Of a DNA stretch of 6,230 nt, positions 4,453-6,230 are shown piece by piece. Numbering within the stretch: the stretch's first letter is position 1; the number at the start of each line of letters is the position of its first letter. A model generated the notes under the pieces. That model worked only from the letters and a program-made list of their open reading frames with translations, had not been told where the DNA came from and searched no databases. Origin of the DNA: CAYSLC01 sp964431545 (GTDB lineage Bacteria > Desulfobacterota > Desulfobacteria > Desulfobacterales > JAABSP01); assembly GCA_964431545.1 (NCBI GenBank), contig CAYSLC010000280.1, positions 1 to 6,230 of the forward strand. Direction: 5' to 3'. Made by a program: the position numbers and the translations under genes.

Positions 4453-6230
4453 TCAGAACCCCGGCAACCCGCCGAACCCCTTCCAGACCCAGTAGACGCC
4501 GGTCATGGCCAGCAGCACGATGTTGGCCATGAACCAGATGGGAATGCCCACCCGGAGAAAATCCTTCGGCTCCAGGTAGCCGCTGGCATAGACGATGGCG
4601 TTGGGCGGGGTGCCGATGATCAGGCAATAGGCGAAGGAGGAGGCGATGGCCGTGGACATGGCCATGAAGGGCAGATACGACGTACCCGGATGGACCAGCC
4701 CCGCCATGTTGAGGGTGATGGGGCCCACCGCCGCGGCCGCCGGCCCGTCGGCCATGAGGTTGGTCAGGATCGCCGTCAGGCCGTTGGAGGTGGCCATCAG
4801 GGGCAGCCCCGAATCCATGCCCAGGGGGGCCAGCACGTCCAGGGCGGACCGGGCCAGCCAGTAGGCCGCGCCGGTGTCGTCGAGGACCCGGCCGAAGATG
4901 ATGGCGCCGGCGTAGAGCCAGATCACGCCCCAGTCGACCCGCTCCTGGTAATCCCGCCAGTTGACCACCCCGGCCAGGATATAGGCCACGGCGCCCGCCA
5001 CCGCGATGACGCCGATGCCCAGCCGCACCGGATAGATGCCCATGTTGTAGAACTCTTTTTCGGTGAACCAGCCGAAGACCATCACCAGGAAGATGATCAG
5101 GGCGGTCTTCTGCTGCCGGCTCCAGGCGCCCATCTTGCCGATTTCGGCCCGGAGGTGGTCCATGGAGGGCGCCAGGGACTTGATCCGGGGCCGGAACCCC
5201 CAGTTGACCGCCAGCCAGGTGACGGGGATCATGAACAGCAGGAAGGGCATGCAGTAGATCATCCACTGGAGGTAGCCGATGTCCATGCCGAACATGTCGG
5301 TCAGGTAGGTCATCATGATGACGTTCCGGGCGCCGCCGGAGGGGGCCCCCGGCCCGCCGATGTTGCAGGCCATGGCGATGGCGATCATCAGCAGCTTGCC
5401 CAGCTCCGGGTCCTCGGGGATCTCATCGGTGAGGCTGTTCTGGTACAGGAGCATGCCGATGGGCAGGAACATGGCCGCCAGGGCGTGGTCGGAGATGAAG
5501 GCCGCCAGCGGGGCGATGATGAGGAAAAAGATGAGGGTGATCCACCGGACGTTGGGCACCGCCAGCTTGCTGAACATCATCAGGCAGACCCGCTTGTCCA
5601 CGCCGGTCTTGACAAAGGCGGCGGCGAACATGAGGGAGCCCATGATGAACCAGACGGCGTCGTCCCAGTAGAGCATGGCCACCTCCTGGCGGCTCACCAC
5701 GCCGGTGAAGACCAGGATCAGCCCCACGCAGAGGGAGACCCCCGGCAGGGGCATGCATTCGGTGAGAAAACAGACCACCACGAAGGCCGCCATGGCGATG
5801 GCCACCTTGATGGCCCAGGCCCCCTTGTCGGCCAGGGCCCGGTCGCCCTCGGGCAGGTCTTCATACTTCAGGGCGTTTCGCCGCAGGTCCATGGCCCCGG
5901 TCATGATCTCCAGGTACCGGTCGTCGCTCACCTGCTCCCGGATAAACGTCATGGCCCGGTCGAAGTTGACGGCGTCGACGGGGATCTTGTACTGGCGGCA
6001 CCATTTGATGTCCCGGGCGAGGAAGCGGGCCTTTTTCAGGGCCCCCATCCGCATGTTCTGCTCCATCATCCGGGCCGCGATCACCTGCCACTGCTCGGCG
6101 TCGGCGGTCTTTTTGTCGAACAGATGCTGGATGATGTACCCCGTCACCGCCTTGGGGCCGACCGCGTATTCCGTTCCCACGTCCTTCATGCCATAGGGCG
6201 TGGGCATCAGCAAAATGACGAACAGCAGGG
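4453..6230 (-). CDS. DASS/SLC13-type anion or carboxylate transporter with soluble insert, 5' end missing
   Basis: 591 codons are visible; the frame is still open at the right edge, so the true start lies outside. Residues here are numbered from the TTG codon at 6213, which is not taken as the start. The end of a first helix (LLFVILLMPTP) is followed by a hydrophilic helical stretch of about 100 residues (about 30-129), then a run of roughly ten hydrophobic segments (about 131-150, 158-172, 186-203, 223-256, 273-285, 315-338, 369-384, 397-418, 427-443, 470-500, 515-535, 556-578). DASS landmarks are TECMPLP (151-157, matching the family's TEA(V/I)P), FISDHALAAMFLPI (239-252) and TNLMADGPAAAAVGPI (484-499), which match the two SNT-motif helices, plus GGPGAPSGGARN (286-297) and IGTPPNAIVY (533-542), which match the paired PPN hairpins. 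The family imports di- or tricarboxylates or sulfate with Na+. The substrate here is unknown. It is the first visible gene of the four-gene minus-strand run. Confidence 0.88.
   Translation of the reverse strand, partial: LLFVILLMPTPYGMKDVGTEYAVGPKAVTGYIIQHLFDKKTADAEQWQVIAARMMEQNMRMGALKKARFLARDIKWCRQYKIPVDAVNFDRAMTFIREQVSDDRYLEIMTGAMDLRRNALKYEDLPEGDRALADKGAWAIKVAIAMAAFVVVCFLTECMPLPGVSLCVGLILVFTGVVSRQEVAMLYWDDAVWFIMGSLMFAAAFVKTGVDKRVCLMMFSKLAVPNVRWITLIFFLIIAPLAAFISDHALAAMFLPIGMLLYQNSLTDEIPEDPELGKLLMIAIAMACNIGGPGAPSGGARNVIMMTYLTDMFGMDIGYLQWMIYCMPFLLFMIPVTWLAVNWGFRPRIKSLAPSMDHLRAEIGKMGAWSRQQKTALIIFLVMVFGWFTEKEFYNMGIYPVRLGIGVIAVAGAVAYILAGVVNWRDYQERVDWGVIWLYAGAIIFGRVLDDTGAAYWLARSALDVLAPLGMDSGLPLMATSNGLTAILTNLMADGPAAAAVGPITLNMAGLVHPGTSYLPFMAMSTAIASSFAYCLIIGTPPNAIVYASGYLEPKDFLRVGIPIWFMANIVLLAMTGVYWVWKGFGGLPGF

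Noticed and set aside
4283..5266. Upstream extension of the Yip1 frame giving a 497-residue protein
   Set aside because: The extra part overlaps the transporter and the 53-codon gene in another frame and reads as low-complexity sequence. The ATG at 4282 fits the family start and the four-base junction.
6211..6213. TTG at 6213 as the transporter start codon
   Set aside because: The frame stays open to the window edge, and the upstream residues LLFVI continue the hydrophobic run of the first helix, so the true start is outside the window.

Overview
The window is GC-rich with high-GC codon use in every long gene. Its long protein genes resemble those of anaerobic Deltaproteobacteria (Desulfobacterota, sulfate-reducer type). 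That placement is inferred from gene content and protein style, not from a marker gene.

Layout. The left edge (1-217, minus) holds the first 72 codons of a gene for an exported protein I do not recognise. A 265-base intergenic region (218-482) is AT-rich in its middle part. It carries a perfect inverted repeat matching the OxyR/LysR-type pattern ATAG-N7-CTAT, and this repeat lies over the -35 elements of two back-to-back promoter candidates. One candidate reads left into the secreted-protein gene. The other reads right into a four-helix DUF2177 membrane protein (483-890). Sixteen bases after DUF2177 is a 44-codon open frame (907-1041) with an equally strong ribosome binding site.

From 1064 to the right edge everything is on the minus strand and looks like one operon, transcribed right to left. 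In transcription order it contains: a DASS/SLC13-type carboxylate or anion transporter cut by the right edge (4453-6230); a 53-residue single-helix membrane protein (4287-4448); a Yip1-domain membrane protein (3773-4282); and an 889-residue ADP-forming acyl-CoA synthetase fused to a GNAT acetyltransferase (1064-3733), the architecture of the Pat/PatZ lysine acetyltransferases. The first two junctions are both a TGA stop, four bases, then ATG. The third gap is 39 bases.

How the genes may work together (inference). The transporter may import an organic acid or another anion. The terminal enzyme may activate acyl groups to CoA, acetylate proteins in response to acetyl-CoA, or both. The two small membrane proteins may be accessory subunits of the transporter. 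The most unusual points are the soluble insert of roughly 100 residues near the transporter N-terminus, Asp in place of Asn in both of its cation-site motifs, the retained phospho-His in the Pat-like enzyme, the 53-residue gene, and the central operator-like palindrome.
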